DNA of 64,000 nucleotides from Ophioceras dolichostomum (taxonomy: Eukaryota > Ascomycota > Sordariomycetes > Magnaporthales > Ophioceraceae): contig PYST01000085.1 of assembly GCA_003049485.1 (NCBI GenBank), forward strand, positions 14,184-78,183, in the 5' to 3' direction. The notes under the pieces are model-generated. The model saw nothing but the letters and a program-made list of their open reading frames with translations, had not been told where the DNA came from and did no database searches. Shown here piece by piece: positions 38,323 to 49,797 of this stretch; the stretch's first letter is position 1, and the number at the start of each line of letters is the position of its first letter. The translations under genes were made by a program, and so were the position numbers.

Positions 38323-39713
38323 GACTGATGGGGGCCAGTGGCCTGCGATGTGAAGCCGTTTGAGGGCGACTTAGAGCGAAGACAAAAGCTGCGCGAGACA
38401 GGGGCTCGGCGAGACAGCTCGATCTAGTCGCTTCTAGAAGACGACGGTGAGGTGAAGTCGCTTCGGTCGTCGAAAGGAGTGGAAATAATATGAGTTTGAT
38501 GATGTTTCTGCTCTGGGTCCAAGGCCTCGGCGTTGGGGCGCTGGGGACGCGTCGTCTCCTGGAAACGTGGTGGGTAGGTCAGGCTGAGGCTTCGAGCCCC
38601 TCACCGTTCGCGAACCGACATCCCTCCCACCTTTGACCAAAACGAGCGCTGACCCTCCATGATGGCCGGCCGAATACGCCTGTCAAGGCATTCTCCAAGC
38701 ATTATTGATACAGAATCATGCACCCTGCATCTGGCCAATGACACAAAGCGGAGTTGCTAATAGAAACGCCTACGGAGCTGGGGGTTGCCGAATGACCAGA
38801 GATCGGAGGGGTTGCCTGCTGGCCTTGATTCGTGGCCAGGTCAGTGATTGTGGCTGTGCCCTCCCTTCTCCCGCAGCTGTCCTTATGTCGATCGTTGGCA
38901 ATAGTTTCAGCAGCGCAAGTAGGGTATTACCATTGGAGCAATATACCGCGTAAAACGAGGCGACCTGTCAAGTGGGAGTGGCTGCCGTGGGGATAGGGGG
39001 ATCAGATGTGTTCAATGTTGTTTTATCCCGCCTGTGGTTCGAGAAGCGGTACTGAACGATAACCTGCTTCAGTGCTCTCACTAACGAATCCAAACTGAAT
39101 GTAATCGAGAGAACTGATAATTTTGCAAGCGATACATGCCGCGGAATTAAATCTGGTCTGCATTTCTTGGGTTTAACTGTTCTCTATCTCTGGAGGATGA
39201 CTGGTAGGCTCGAATGGTAGGCTCGAAGAGTTGATGGTTCCAGAATTTCCAGAGCCCAAGCAGCGCAGGGCAGACACGGCCTGGTATTCGCACAGTAGGT
39301 ACTCTACGGGCACCCAATGATGAACCTCTACAACTCATTGATAAGAGCAACGAAACTCCTCAACTCGTTTCGTGAGAGACCGTGGAAACATTAAGAGGCT
39401 AGCCCCAAGATATTTGTCCATCGTACAGACCTCTCCCGCATCGGCGGGAGGCCATCACTGGCCATTACTAACCGCGGCCGCCTGCTTACAGACTTGCGGG
39501 TGGGAGCCCGATAGCCAAGATGCATTGAGAGTGCTGAGTAACGTTTGTCGAGCCGGGAACATCGATGTTCCCCTCAACAGGAATCCGGGGAACCCCAGAC
39601 GTCGGCGAGAGGCCGGCGGTGACACAACCCATGACACTCTCTGATGATGACGGATATAAAATCCCAGGATCCGACATCACTCCTGCCTACTTCTTCTGTT
39701 CCTTCTACGCAGC
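38323..39713. promoter_or_regulatory. Intergenic region between the Clr5-ankyrin and MBL-fold genes
   Basis: About 1.4 kb between divergent starts. It contains two GC-rich inverted repeats (39433-39450 and 39567-39593) close to the MBL-fold gene. No gene is supported. Confidence 0.45.
39655..39661 (+). promoter_or_regulatory. Putative TATA box of the MBL-fold gene
   Basis: TATAAAA lies 59 bp upstream of the ATG at 39714, consistent with transcription starting a few tens of bases before that ATG. Confidence 0.45.
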
Positions 39714-40607
39714 ATGAACTGTCACTCCCAGAAAGAAAGCCACCTCGTCACATCCAGGAGCAAGACTAACACACCAACTACGCGTAAAACAACAATCATG
39801 GCTTCCACCTCCTCCAAGTTCGGCGGAAGCCTCACCGTGACCTACATCGGCACCGCCACCGCCCTCCTCCAGATCGACGACGCGGTCTTCATCACCGACC
39901 CGTACTTCTCCCCACCCGGCACGGAGTTCGACCTGGGCCTCGCCGTGCTGAAGAGCTCCTACCAGCCGGCGCTGTCCCTCGCGGACCTGCCCCCCGTCGA
40001 CGCCGTGCTGCTCAGCCACGAGGACCACCCGGACAACCTCGACGAGCTGGGCCGGCGGCTCCTTGACGGCCGCCGCGTCTTCACCACGCAGGACGGCGCG
40101 CGCAAGCTCGCCCCGCGCCCCGGTATGCGCGGCCTGGCGCCCTGGGAGAAGACGAGCGTCCTCGCGGGCGGGCGGCGGTACGACGTCACCGCCACGCCCT
40201 GCGTGCACCTCCCGGGCGGGGAGTGCGCGGGCTTCGTGGTGTCGGCGGAGCACTTCGGCGTTTCTGGTGGCGGCAAGCCAAACGCCATCTGGTTCACGGG
40301 GGACACGGTCTACTTCGAGGAGCTGGATCGCGTGCGGGAGATGTTCCACGTGTCGGCGGCGCTGTTCAACCTCGGTCGCGCGACAGTGCATTACCCGGAT
40401 GGGAAGACGCTGAGCATCACGCTGAACGGGAAGGAGGGCGTGCAGCTGTTCGAGGCTGTGAAGCCTGACGTGGTCGTGCCGTTGCACTTTGAGGGGTGGC
40501 GGCACTTCGAGCAGCCGAAGGAGGAGCTGGTCAAGGAGCTGGAGGAAGGGGGCGTGCTTGGCTCGTTCAGGTTCCTCGAGCCGGGAGTTGCTACCAAGAT
40601 TCTGTGA
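39714..40607 (+). CDS. Metallo-beta-lactamase-fold hydrolase (UlaG/COG2220-like)
   Basis: Single exon, 297 residues from the ATG at 39714, or 269 from the strong-context ATG at 39798 (MASTSSKFGG), where the conserved fold begins. The strand pattern GGSLTVTYIGTATALLQID, FITDPYF, LSHEDHPDNLD, FTGDTVYFEE and VVPLHFEGW follows COG2220 MBL-fold hydrolases. The first metal motif, normally THxHxDHxD, reads LLSHEDHPD: the first His is replaced by Leu while the later ligands (His in PCVHLPGG, Asp in FTGD, His in PLHFEGW) remain. It may therefore bind one metal or use another ligand. The 28-residue extension from the earlier ATG is Ser/Thr/Lys/Arg-rich with one acid. Substrate unknown. Confidence 0.85.
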   Translation: MNCHSQKESHLVTSRSKTNTPTTRKTTIMASTSSKFGGSLTVTYIGTATALLQIDDAVFITDPYFSPPGTEFDLGLAVLKSSYQPALSLADLPPVDAVLLSHEDHPDNLDELGRRLLDGRRVFTTQDGARKLAPRPGMRGLAPWEKTSVLAGGRRYDVTATPCVHLPGGECAGFVVSAEHFGVSGGGKPNAIWFTGDTVYFEELDRVREMFHVSAALFNLGRATVHYPDGKTLSITLNGKEGVQLFEAVKPDVVVPLHFEGWRHFEQPKEELVKELEEGGVLGSFRFLEPGVATKIL

Positions 40608-40741
40608 GATATCTGATGCTTGCTTTCTGCTTCGGGGACTGGCTCCGGTTAGAATGGATGATGGACCCGATTGATCATCAGACTTTGGTTCTGTCAACGC
40701 TATGAACGCTATCAACAACGAGCCTTGCGCTGCCCGTAAGC

Positions 40742-43700
40742 CTATCGTTTCCCGCGCCGACCAGAGTGTTTCTGCTTCCGACTCGCAATTGTAACACTCG
40801 GTGCAAAATATTGCTGATCCGTTGAGATGGTTCCCGTGGGCCCAGCGTATGTAGGTTTGGCTTTGGTGGGTCTGGTGCGAGTAAGGAGGATGAATACCAC
40901 TGCGCAGACAATTATCCACAACAATGCAAAAACCCCTCCTATGATGCCACCTATTTGGGCTGGGGTGAGGGACGGCGGCGCCGGGGTCCCATGCTTCCAT
41001 TCCAAGGCAGGTAATACCAGCGCTAGAACGACAAGTAGAAGCCGCCAGGGAACGCGTGATGCGACTTGGCACAGCCGTCCGAAAACCGCATTGACCCATC
41101 CGGGAAGCCATCGACTGCTTAAGGAAGGGGGCTTTGGTGAGGGCACGACTCGTAAGAGCCCGGAGCCGAGCAAGAAACCGCCAGCCATGCTCCAAGGTCG
41201 CGCTCGGAGGTCCTCGGGCCGACTGACCGTGACAGTCAGACCCGGGAGCAGAACCGGCGCGAAGAGGTAGCTTGTGACGAAGCAGTCGAAGAGGAGGACC
41301 CAGAAGTGGGTTGACCAGCCGTTGAGGCGATCTTTTCTCAGCCAGTTTCCGAAGGCCGGTGCAGCGGTCAGCCCTGGAAACGGGTGAAGCGAGTAGAGCC
41401 ACTGGGCAAGTTTGTGGATACCTCGACCAGCCGCATACGCAGTGAGAAGGGGACCGACGCGCGCAGAGTACGTAGCCGTAGTAGGTTTGGGTTCTGGCGA
41501 GCCCACAGAGCAGTCGACTCCAGGCGAGCAAGGATCTAGGAACCACTCTCCAGTGCCACGGCTTTGTTCAGGGCAATGTTGCTGGCTCTCGCCCTCCTTG
41601 TCTTCCCTCATGTTAATACGCTGACAAGACAGCTCAACGCCGCTCAGCCGTGCGGGCGGCGTTGTGCCGGACAGGCGGGCACGCGGGGGTGTCAGTCGGA
41701 GATAGCCCCTTTCTAGCTGCCGTTCTTCCGACTCATCGAGTGGGTCGACCTCCCAATGGTCAAAAACAGGATCGCCATCGAGCAATGCGGATAACGCAGG
41801 TGGCCGTTTTGACTGGGTCAATACAACTGCTTGCGGTTGCGACGTGCCAAGGGCAATGCTGAAGCAGTTTCCGGTGAAACAGGGTGCCTGAGGAGGCACG
41901 CAGGGCTCGGGAGGGGAGACACGAAGATTCGTCTATGGTCGTCTGTTAGATAGAGCCATTACCCCCACGCTCTCTCGAGTTTATCACCAGCGATTGAAGT
42001 GCAACATGGGTATTACTTACGGGAGTGATGAAGGTGATGGGCAACATCAGAAGAGCGAGACCACCCCCGAGCTTCAGCAGTTCCTTTGACAGGATGAATT
42101 TTCCAATCGACTCCCGCAGTAGTCGAATGTTCTCCGGTACCTAAACGATCAACATGTGTTTATGAGCACGAAGCGCAAAGCTGACTGACTGTCTTGCACG
42201 GCTCATGGACATGGGTGACTTACGACCTTCCCCATTTTGCGACCCAGATATGCCACCAGCAATACAGATCCGAGCACTGCAATATAGTAGCATGGTCAGC
42301 CATTATTGTCAAGAAGCATCAGGTGCGTCAGTCAGGTAGGTCCCTACCGGGCAAGAGCCACCAATGTGGCCGAGTTAGTGCGAAGGAGGACGGACCGGAA
42401 GCCTGTCGTTCACAGGTTCCGATACAGATCTGCTTGCCAGCTTCGCGAGGGTATAGATCGCCGTGTTGTGCAACCAGGTCGACCATGGTCGCAACCCCAA
42501 TGACAATCAGAAAAGCAAATTCTAGGGCAACGACCAACGGGCGGCTGCGCAAGTAGCGCGATTGCCGCGCCATCGCCAAGATCATGAAACAAAGCGACGT
42601 TGCAGTCGCGAGTTCGGTGCAGTTTAGACCTAGGTGGGGGATGTCGTACGAGCCAGTGACACTTGCGGCGCGAAAATGGCCAACGGCGACGAGCAGAATC
42701 GGCCGCAGGATGACCTTCAGAAACGTAATGGGGGTGTCCTGTGCCGAAGATAAGTGTCTTAGATAGTGACAGTGGCTGATGGACAAATGCCGTGAGTAAT
42801 GTGACTTACCTTGTGGTCCTGGTGGTGGCGAGTGAACAGATGCATAGCCGTCACTGCAACACCGAGTGTCAGTCCGAGCGTGATGTAGAACTGGAGGCTC
42901 GGCTTTGAGTCGGCTCCCGATGGCCAGGCGAAAATCATGGTAGCTGGTAGGCGAATGATAGGTGCAAGGCGTATCAGAATTCCGCTTGTTCCGACTTAAC
43001 ATGGGGTCTAGTTGCGACGGGTTTGGGAGTGGAAGGGTTCTCAGCTTCCTGGTTGCTTACGGAGGAAAATGGGGCTCGCTATTGCTACCCAAAGAATCAG
43101 CCAGCGAGAGGGTCCTTCCAGTTTGAGAATCGGTGGATTCAAGGAGACAGGAAGGGAGGTTGTCTCGCGTATGTGTTGGAACACATTGATGGCGGGCACG
43201 ATGTAAGCCAGAGCAGTGCCAGGGGAACCCAGGACGACATGTCCGTAAAAGTGGCCAGTCTTGCGATCTACCACAGCCGAGCCACTGTCGCCCTTGTTGA
43301 CTACCGCCCCGTCCTCGAGGACGACGGTGTAGATGTCCTGAAACGACCCATTGCCGGCTCCCTGCACCCACCATGACGTGCTACCCGGCTCCAGTCGTCC
43401 ACGGACGGTGCCTTTCGAGGCGGTGATGACAACCACCTGCCGTTCAGACTTTGGGATCGGGGCTACGTCGGTGATGGTACTGATGGACTGATGGCCTCCT
43501 GCCGCGCCGCTGTTGCAAGCGCGGAATGGGTTGCCGCAGTGTATATAAGACGTGCTGTCCAATGCGACAAGGCCGTAGTCGAGACCAGGTCTCGAGCCTG
43601 CCTCCCCCAAATACACTGGAGCGGCAGAGTCTGGAGGCTGTTCTCCAAGGCGAGAAACTTCCATGATGGTGTCATGAGGCTCGCTTCCTCTTTCGGGTTG

Positions 43701-44645
43701 AAACCTCCGTATATATGCCGGTCTTGCGGAAAGCATCCTTTGGTCTGGGCTGTCGTTCGGTGTGCCGGGCCCTTCGGGAGTATTTTCTTGGCCTTTATCC
43801 CAGAGAATGTGGCCTGCGCACATCTGGAAGGGGAATGATCCAACATACAGGACTGGACCACCTGTGGCTGGCCGGTCAACATGGCCATCGCGATCGCTTT
43901 TCGTGCTGGCAATAAGTCGCCTGCCAACCAGCATCAGATCCAAGTCATCTCGGGATTTGGGCAGGTCGCGCCGTTCGGACTTTGGCAATTTAGACCAGAC
44001 CCTGTCTTGGTGCTGCCGGCTTTGCTGGCTCGGCTTGACGGATCGATACCGCGCATCAGAAAGTCTCAACGCCCCGGCTTGCTTGGCGTCGGACAACTGT
44101 TTGGAAAACTCTCGGTCGTTGACGTCGTCGTCGTCGTCATCCGAGCTGGTATCTGCAGCAGCTTGGCTGGGCGACGTCCGCGGGGTTGGATGGTGTTCGC
44201 CGCCACCCATGACCAACTCCAATGCGCTTTCCGCCGAGCTGATCTCGAATCCGCCCACCAACTTTCCGCTCCGTCGCACGGCTGCCTCCCCTTTCTCCCG
44301 GATCTGTTTGTCGATGCAACAGATCACTACCACCGGCCACGCCTTTTCTCGAGATGGGCCCTCCAGGTAAAGACTCAATGTAACTAGTGGGTAGCCCTCG
44401 ATCGGGAGAACGCCGCTGTTTTTAAGCACGGCTTCTACGTCGAGCTTCAGCCACTTTTCATATATGGACAGGGCTCGACCGGTGGGAAACCACGCTGGAT
44501 GTCGTCGTGAGGACTGTGTATTGGGAACGGGACTGCCGGCTGATGCTTCCCAAGATATGGGACAGGCACTGGCTGTACTTTTTGGGGTGAGAAACGATTG
44601 CAAACTGTCGGCCAAGCCATGAAACCATGAAAGGAGCCTCGGCAT
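40742..44645 (-). CDS. Trypsin-like protease fused to a polytopic membrane domain
   Basis: Preferred model, minus strand: exons 44645-43061, 42943-42810, 42738-42414, 42276-42224, 42140-42021, 41932-40742; 1135 residues. Residues 1 to about 528 end in a chymotrypsin-like domain: candidate Asp in LDYGLVALDS (about 355), nucleophile KGDSGSAVVD (about 453), then FYGHVVLGSPGTALAYIVPA. The catalytic His is unassigned (candidate CAGH, about 277). The rest has some eight hydrophobic helices (for example QFYITLGLTLGVAV, LVVALEFAFLIVIGV, and GGIIGGVFALLWIIVCAVVF near the end). Without the 117-nt intron 43060-42944 (GTAAGC...CCAG) the protease would stop at 43041 and a 605-residue membrane protein would start at 42938, only 102 bp downstream on the same strand. 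The splice keeps phase, so I favour one gene; two adjacent genes remain possible. Biological role unknown. Confidence 0.62.
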
Positions 44646-45239
44646 GATTTTCGCAATTGACTTTACACCTTGAATGAAGTACCTAGTGGTCAAGGCGGCA
44701 TATTGGGATCTTCGGATGTTGAACTACATCCCAGAGTCAATGACAATGAAAAGGAGGGAATGGAGGGGCACAGGGCGGTAAAACATCAGGAGGAAGCTTA
44801 AGTTTTGGATCATCTGCGGACCCTTTTTCTACTTCTCCCACGGGTTGGACAGCAGCGCTGCTCAGCCGCCACGTTCATGCCACGGCCGTATTCACTTCGA
44901 GCGCCTGCAGGATCAAGGCGGCTGAAACTACCGTGGTGCGCGAACCAACTCTTGGCATTCCGCATTCTGAGGAGGCCAGCCTGACCTCCAATCCGATGAT
45001 CAAAGGGCTACACTGGCAATTCCTTCGACAAAGAGTGGGAGAATAATTGCTGCGAGAACTTTCCGAGAACCAAACACATTTCAGTACGATAGCTCATGAC
45101 TTGGAGGTTTAACAGTGAACGATTGGCACGATTCTCAGACAACTGACGTCCTTGAACTGATGTGAATTAACACCGGGCAGAATTGAACGCGATTGCGCTA
45201 TTTTCAGAGGCCTCCAGCATCACTGCGCCAGTTGTGACG
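44646..45239. promoter_or_regulatory. Bidirectional promoter between protease-membrane gene and tail-anchored gene
   Basis: About 590 bp between divergent ATGs. No convincing TATA box is seen. Confidence 0.45.
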
Positions 45240-46451
45240 ATGGCCGCCAGCGACACCAACCTCTCAGCATTCCCGCCATCCGACCAGGTGGTAATCGAAG
45301 CTCTCTGGGGTCGACCCCAGACCTTTGAGCGGATGGTCAACCAAGAGAGGACACCCGCACTTCGCCCAGATGCATACTTCGACTACTACCGACAGCAGCG
45401 GAAGGGCTACTCCCAGCAACGCTCCATCCGTGTCCAAAGCATATCCGAGATCAACGCTCTCGTCTTGCGCTTGAGGAACGGCGAGACTCTGGAGGGTTTG
45501 CTGGGGATGACTACTGGCACCGGGAATCAGCAATCAGGACCTGAAGAAGGAGATGGAAATGCTGCCAGCGGTTGCGAGAAATCGGTAGAATTCGCCGCAC
45601 GCCTGCTGGTGATGGTGAGAATTGGGAAGCTCGAGAACGAAACGCTGGTGCGGGCCCCTATATCTTGGACAACCGGGTCCCTCCGAGACTTCGTGAAAGC
45701 GCAGTTCCCCGCAAAAACCGCATCCTACCCAGATACAGTCGGTCTTCATGTGGCAAGGCACAGGATTCCAGGGGCCCTCGACGCTTGGGCGTTGGAGAGG
45801 GTAGGCGGAATAAAGGTGCAGTTCACGGACAACCTGGCCGACCACCTCCGCCTCGTCGAAGACGACACCAAGGTGTTGGTGTTCCACCACGTGTTTTTCC
45901 TCGAGATGCAAAGATTGGCGTAGGTCTCCCTTCTGTTCCCGACGAAAATAAATCGGGCTCCACGACTGAACTTCAAACACACACACACACACAGGGGCTC
46001 TTCATCACTTCTTCCGGAGGGACTTGCGCGGGAAACGCTCCTCACGCTGGCCCTCCTGTTCCCCGAGGCGGAGTACACGCCGTACGGACGCTTCAACAAG
46101 GCCAAAGATAAATGGCTTCGGGATCTGAAGGAGCAGCACAAAGCGAGGCGACGCTGCCGGGTGGATGAGAGGCTGGCGCAGTGCGGGATAGCCCTGGAAG
46201 AAGATCGGCTCATCTCCCACTTCGTGTACTGGCAAGAGAGGCTCGCCATCTTGAGGCAGGTGTACGACGAGACAACCCCGTCCACATTCACGCAGTGGTG
46301 GCACGATCGCCGCAACGGCGGGCAGTGGTACCCGTTCTGGATCGCGCTGATGGTCTTCGCCGTTGCGACCCTGCTCGGCGTGGTGCAGAGTGTCCTGGCA
46401 GCGGTTCAGCTCTACAAGGCGTATTATCCATCAACGGGGGCAGATCTGTGA
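45240..46451 (+). CDS. Orphan protein with C-terminal transmembrane anchor
   Basis: Two exons (45240-45919, 45995-46451) give 378 residues. The frame upstream of 45240 has only a TTG, so the ATG opening MAASDTNLSAF is the start. The intron (GTAGGT...CACAG) contains an (AC)8 run and restores LEMQRLA-GSSSLLPEGLARE in phase. I recognise no catalytic domain. The middle is soluble, with EGLARETLLTLALLFPE and a basic helix KDKWLRDLKEQHKARRR; the last 45 residues (WYPFWIALMVFAVATLLGVV ...) form one strong membrane helix and a short tail, so a tail-anchored or type II topology is likely. Proteins with this W-FW-helix ending are common, uncharacterised members of fungal accessory gene sets. It is divergent from the protease-membrane gene, which hints at co-regulation. 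Confidence 0.82.
45977..45992. repeat. (AC)8 microsatellite at an intron 3' end
   Basis: The run abuts the acceptor AG of the intron 45920-45994 and takes the place of the usual polypyrimidine tract. Confidence 0.85.
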
Positions 46452-47894
46452 AAGCAGGCCGGGAGCAGGGGTCATGTTAGCTGTTGTGGGATTTGCTGGG
46501 GAGAATAGGGACTGCGTTGGGCAAGGACCCGAGGCCACACGAAGCCATCACAACTTTTCACTTAATCACTTATTCGGGAGGCGGGACTTAAGAATAGTTT
46601 GCAAGTACAGAAGAGGGCTGACTCGCAAGATCGAGTCTATTAAGAGTCTCTTTGTAACACAACTATCGCGCTATGATTAGATACAGAGTATGCATAGAAT
46701 AGGATTAGGATGGAGCTGCAGAGACACAGCGCCCATGCAATATCGGGAGCCGGGTACGGTTCGCGCGCTTGCTTGCCATTTTGGGCGACCACAACTCGCC
46801 CATCCCCCACTGCCATATTTTCCACTTTGAAATTGGGTGAAACAGGTAGCAGCGACCCTTCCGCCCGATCAAAGGGTTCATATAATAATTCGTTTGTCTG
46901 GAAGTATTCGGGTAGTCATTTCCGTACGACTACCCGCTAGTGGCGGAGAGAGCTCCTAGGGAAAAAAGGCTAAAGCTACAGCAAACTCAAACCCGCGCTT
47001 CTACGCTGATCACCCCTAACGAAGCAATAATTGCAACTTTCATCACTTATTACATATAAGTTCTCCTGTTACTTCTTGTGCTTGATTGTTTTCAAAAATG
47101 AATAATAATAACCTGGACATATTCATTAGTACGTCCCCCTCTGTTCAACCTATCCATACAAAAAGAAAAACACAAGGAAAACGGACGACGTGATGATGCG
47201 GGACGCTACCCGGACCGATGCCAAACAAGGTAAACGAGTATTAGCGGCTTGGCAATATTGTCTGCAGTGTGCAGCAGCTTGAAACCCACCACGACGCCAT
47301 TTTGATAACATTGACAGCTGCTGAACCACCATCCATCTTTCGCCGGGCGCCGTTGAGGCTCTCCAACGGCACCGTGCCGACGCCACCGGGATCCCAACGC
47401 GAGTCGATGCTTCCCACCGACGCTGGGAAGGGGATGCTGTCTCATCAGAAGTCTGCATCTAGTCTCAATACTATGAGAGCCTTGCGCCCCGATTGTGAAG
47501 GCAGTTCGTGGATATAAGCATGGTGTTCGACCCTTCGCCGGGGAGCTTGGAGCTGGGAGAGGCAGGGATCGACATCATCAGTCTCATTCCACAGCTCCGC
47601 TATGAGCTCTTACGACAACACACTAGACGATCCACGATAGTGACCCACAGAGAAACAAGAATACGATATTGAGACAACAGTTGCCGAGCCTGTAAGCCCT
47701 AGCCAGCCCTACAGACCCGCAATATTAAACACGGTTGTGTCCCTATATTAACCAGAAGTCCGCATGTTTCAGATTTCCCATATTATCTTCTCCAAGGCCA
47801 AGCTCGCTTTCCCTTCTGGGACGCCGTACCCCACGAAACCGAACACCACCCGCCCACATCCCGACTCTCGACGACATCCAGCCAGAGGAACAAT
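46452..47894. other. Intergenic region before the second Zn2Cys6 regulator
   Basis: About 1.4 kb with an AT-richer centre (46.9-47.2 kb). No open frame with protein character, no RNA gene seen. It should contain the 3' UTR of the tail-anchored gene and the regulator's promoter. Confidence 0.45.
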
Positions 47895-49797
47895 ATGGCC
47901 GACGAAGGGGGCCACACTTCGGCCTCGCCGGCAGAGCAAGGGCCGAGGTTCCAGGTCCTGCTGCTCGACTCGGATGCCGCCAACGTGCGGACGAAAGAGT
48001 ACAAAAGGCGCAAGCCGCACCCTAAAAGCCGGTTGGGGTGTGTTCCCTGCAAACAGAAACGTGTGAGGGTGAGTTTGATGGTTGGTGTCTCGGAGATCTT
48101 TCCTCGTTGCGGAGCCACTTGGCGGCCCAGTAACCTGCAACACTCGAGCTCGATGCTAGTACGGCTGCCACAGCCCCGGGAAAACCCTGGTGGATGCCAA
48201 GGCTGATAAATCACACCCCCTCGCCCTCTGAGCACAGTGCGACCTAGCCGCACCCGCTTGTCTCAGATGCCTACGAAACCACCGCGAATGCATCTACGAC
48301 ACCCATCCCAACTCCACTACGACGAACGGAGAAGGAGCAGGACGAAGGCACCACCACGCAACGGTGCTTACACCACACACCCAACTCCCCACATCCATCC
48401 CACAATCCCTCCCCCTCCCATCCTCATCCTCCCCCCACCACCACCACCTCCCCTCCCACGGCACGCCGGCCGCCCACCTATCCCAGCACTTCACCAACTC
48501 CTGGTCCTCGATCTTCGACCTCCCCCACACAACCTTCTTCATCCCCCTCTCCCTCTCCCACCCGCACCTGCACTCCACCCTCCTCGCCGTCTCCGCCTCC
48601 CACCTCCGCCACATCTCCCCCTCGTCCACCACCTCCACCCCCCACCGCCTAGCCGAGCACTTCCACCAGTCCCTCGCCCTCTCCTCCTACCAGCTCGCCC
48701 TCTCGACCCCGCTGCCCGAGCTGGGCCAGTCGGGGACCGACGCGCTGCTCATCACCGCCATGCTGATGAACCTGCTCGCCTTCGTACTCCCCGCCGACGA
48801 GTCCTCGGCGGATGCGGACGTGCCTGACGATCCTCGGTTGTCGTGGGTGTTCAGCAGTCGGGGCGACAGGTTGGGCTGGCTGGCGTTGCAGATGGGGCTG
48901 ACGCCGTTGCTGGTGGCGACGAGGCCGTGGAGGGGCGGGAGTGTGTTGGGGCCGGTGTTCGAGGGGGCGGACGATGGGCGGGGCACGTTCCGGGTTTGGT
49001 CGTATAGACTCGATCGCGTACCGGCGAGGTGGCTGGCTGTTTTTGGGCTGGTGCCATTGTCGTGCGCTTCCTCCTCTTCATCGCCATCTTCATCCACGTC
49101 GGCGGCGGCTGCGTCGTCGTCGTCGTCGTCGTTATCGGCGGCAGCCTCGCCGGGGGCTGCTGGAGACACATGCGGTGCGGATGGCTATCAAGGAGGAGGG
49201 GGAGGGGAGGAAGGGAAGGATGGGCCATCACCTGAGTCCACGGAGGCACGGCGGAAAGCGTACGAGATCTTCGCCGAGCCGCTGCGCGTCCTGGTCGAGA
49301 TCGATTCCGTGCCCGCCACGAGGGGGAACATGCTGATGTACTTCCAGTTCGTCGGCAAGTTGCTCCCCTCGTACCTGGACCTGCTGCGAGACCGGGACGA
49401 GAGAGCTCTGTGGGTGTTCGGCTACTGGCTGGGTCTGATGTGTCGGTACGAGTGGGTGTGGTGGTGTGGCCGGCGAGCGCGGAGGGACTACACCGCCATC
49501 AGAGATTGGTTGCATCTGGCGGGTGTACATAAGAGGCGTGGGGAGAAGGGGAGGTTGTGGAGGGAGCTGATGGCGGATCTCGACGGCGTCGTCCACAGGG
49601 GTTCGCCACGGCTGCCGAGGGGGCCTATTGAGGAGGCTGATAAGCAGAGGGTCAACTCACAGACTCCTCCGGCAGTTGCTGTAGAGGAGAATGGCTCCCT
49701 CGCGCCAGCCCCTTTGTGGAGGGGTTGGGAGGGAGACGTAAAGCCGAGGGGGTGGATAGAAGAGATATCGTCCGTAATACCTCGGCCCGCGTCGTGA
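47895..49797 (+). CDS. Zn(II)2Cys6 transcription factor
   Basis: Two exons (47895-48068, 48238-49797) give 577 residues. The zinc cluster is split by the intron: CVPC (49-52) and KQKRVR in exon 1, then C59, C66, C69 and C76 in exon 2 (CDLAAPACLRCLRNHREC), a perfect C-X2-C-X6-C-X6-C-X2-C-X6-C. The acceptor reads CACAG. After a Pro/His/Ser-rich linker comes an all-helical fungal-specific regulatory region (SLSHPHLHSTLLAVSASHLR, DALLITAMLMNLLAF, VFGYWLGLMCRYEW), interrupted by a Ser/Ala-rich run (about 49050-49160). It resembles the Upc2/sterol-regulator-like class in layout, but I cannot name targets. It lies between the tail-anchored gene and the NLR-like gene and might control them, which is speculation. 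Confidence 0.88.
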
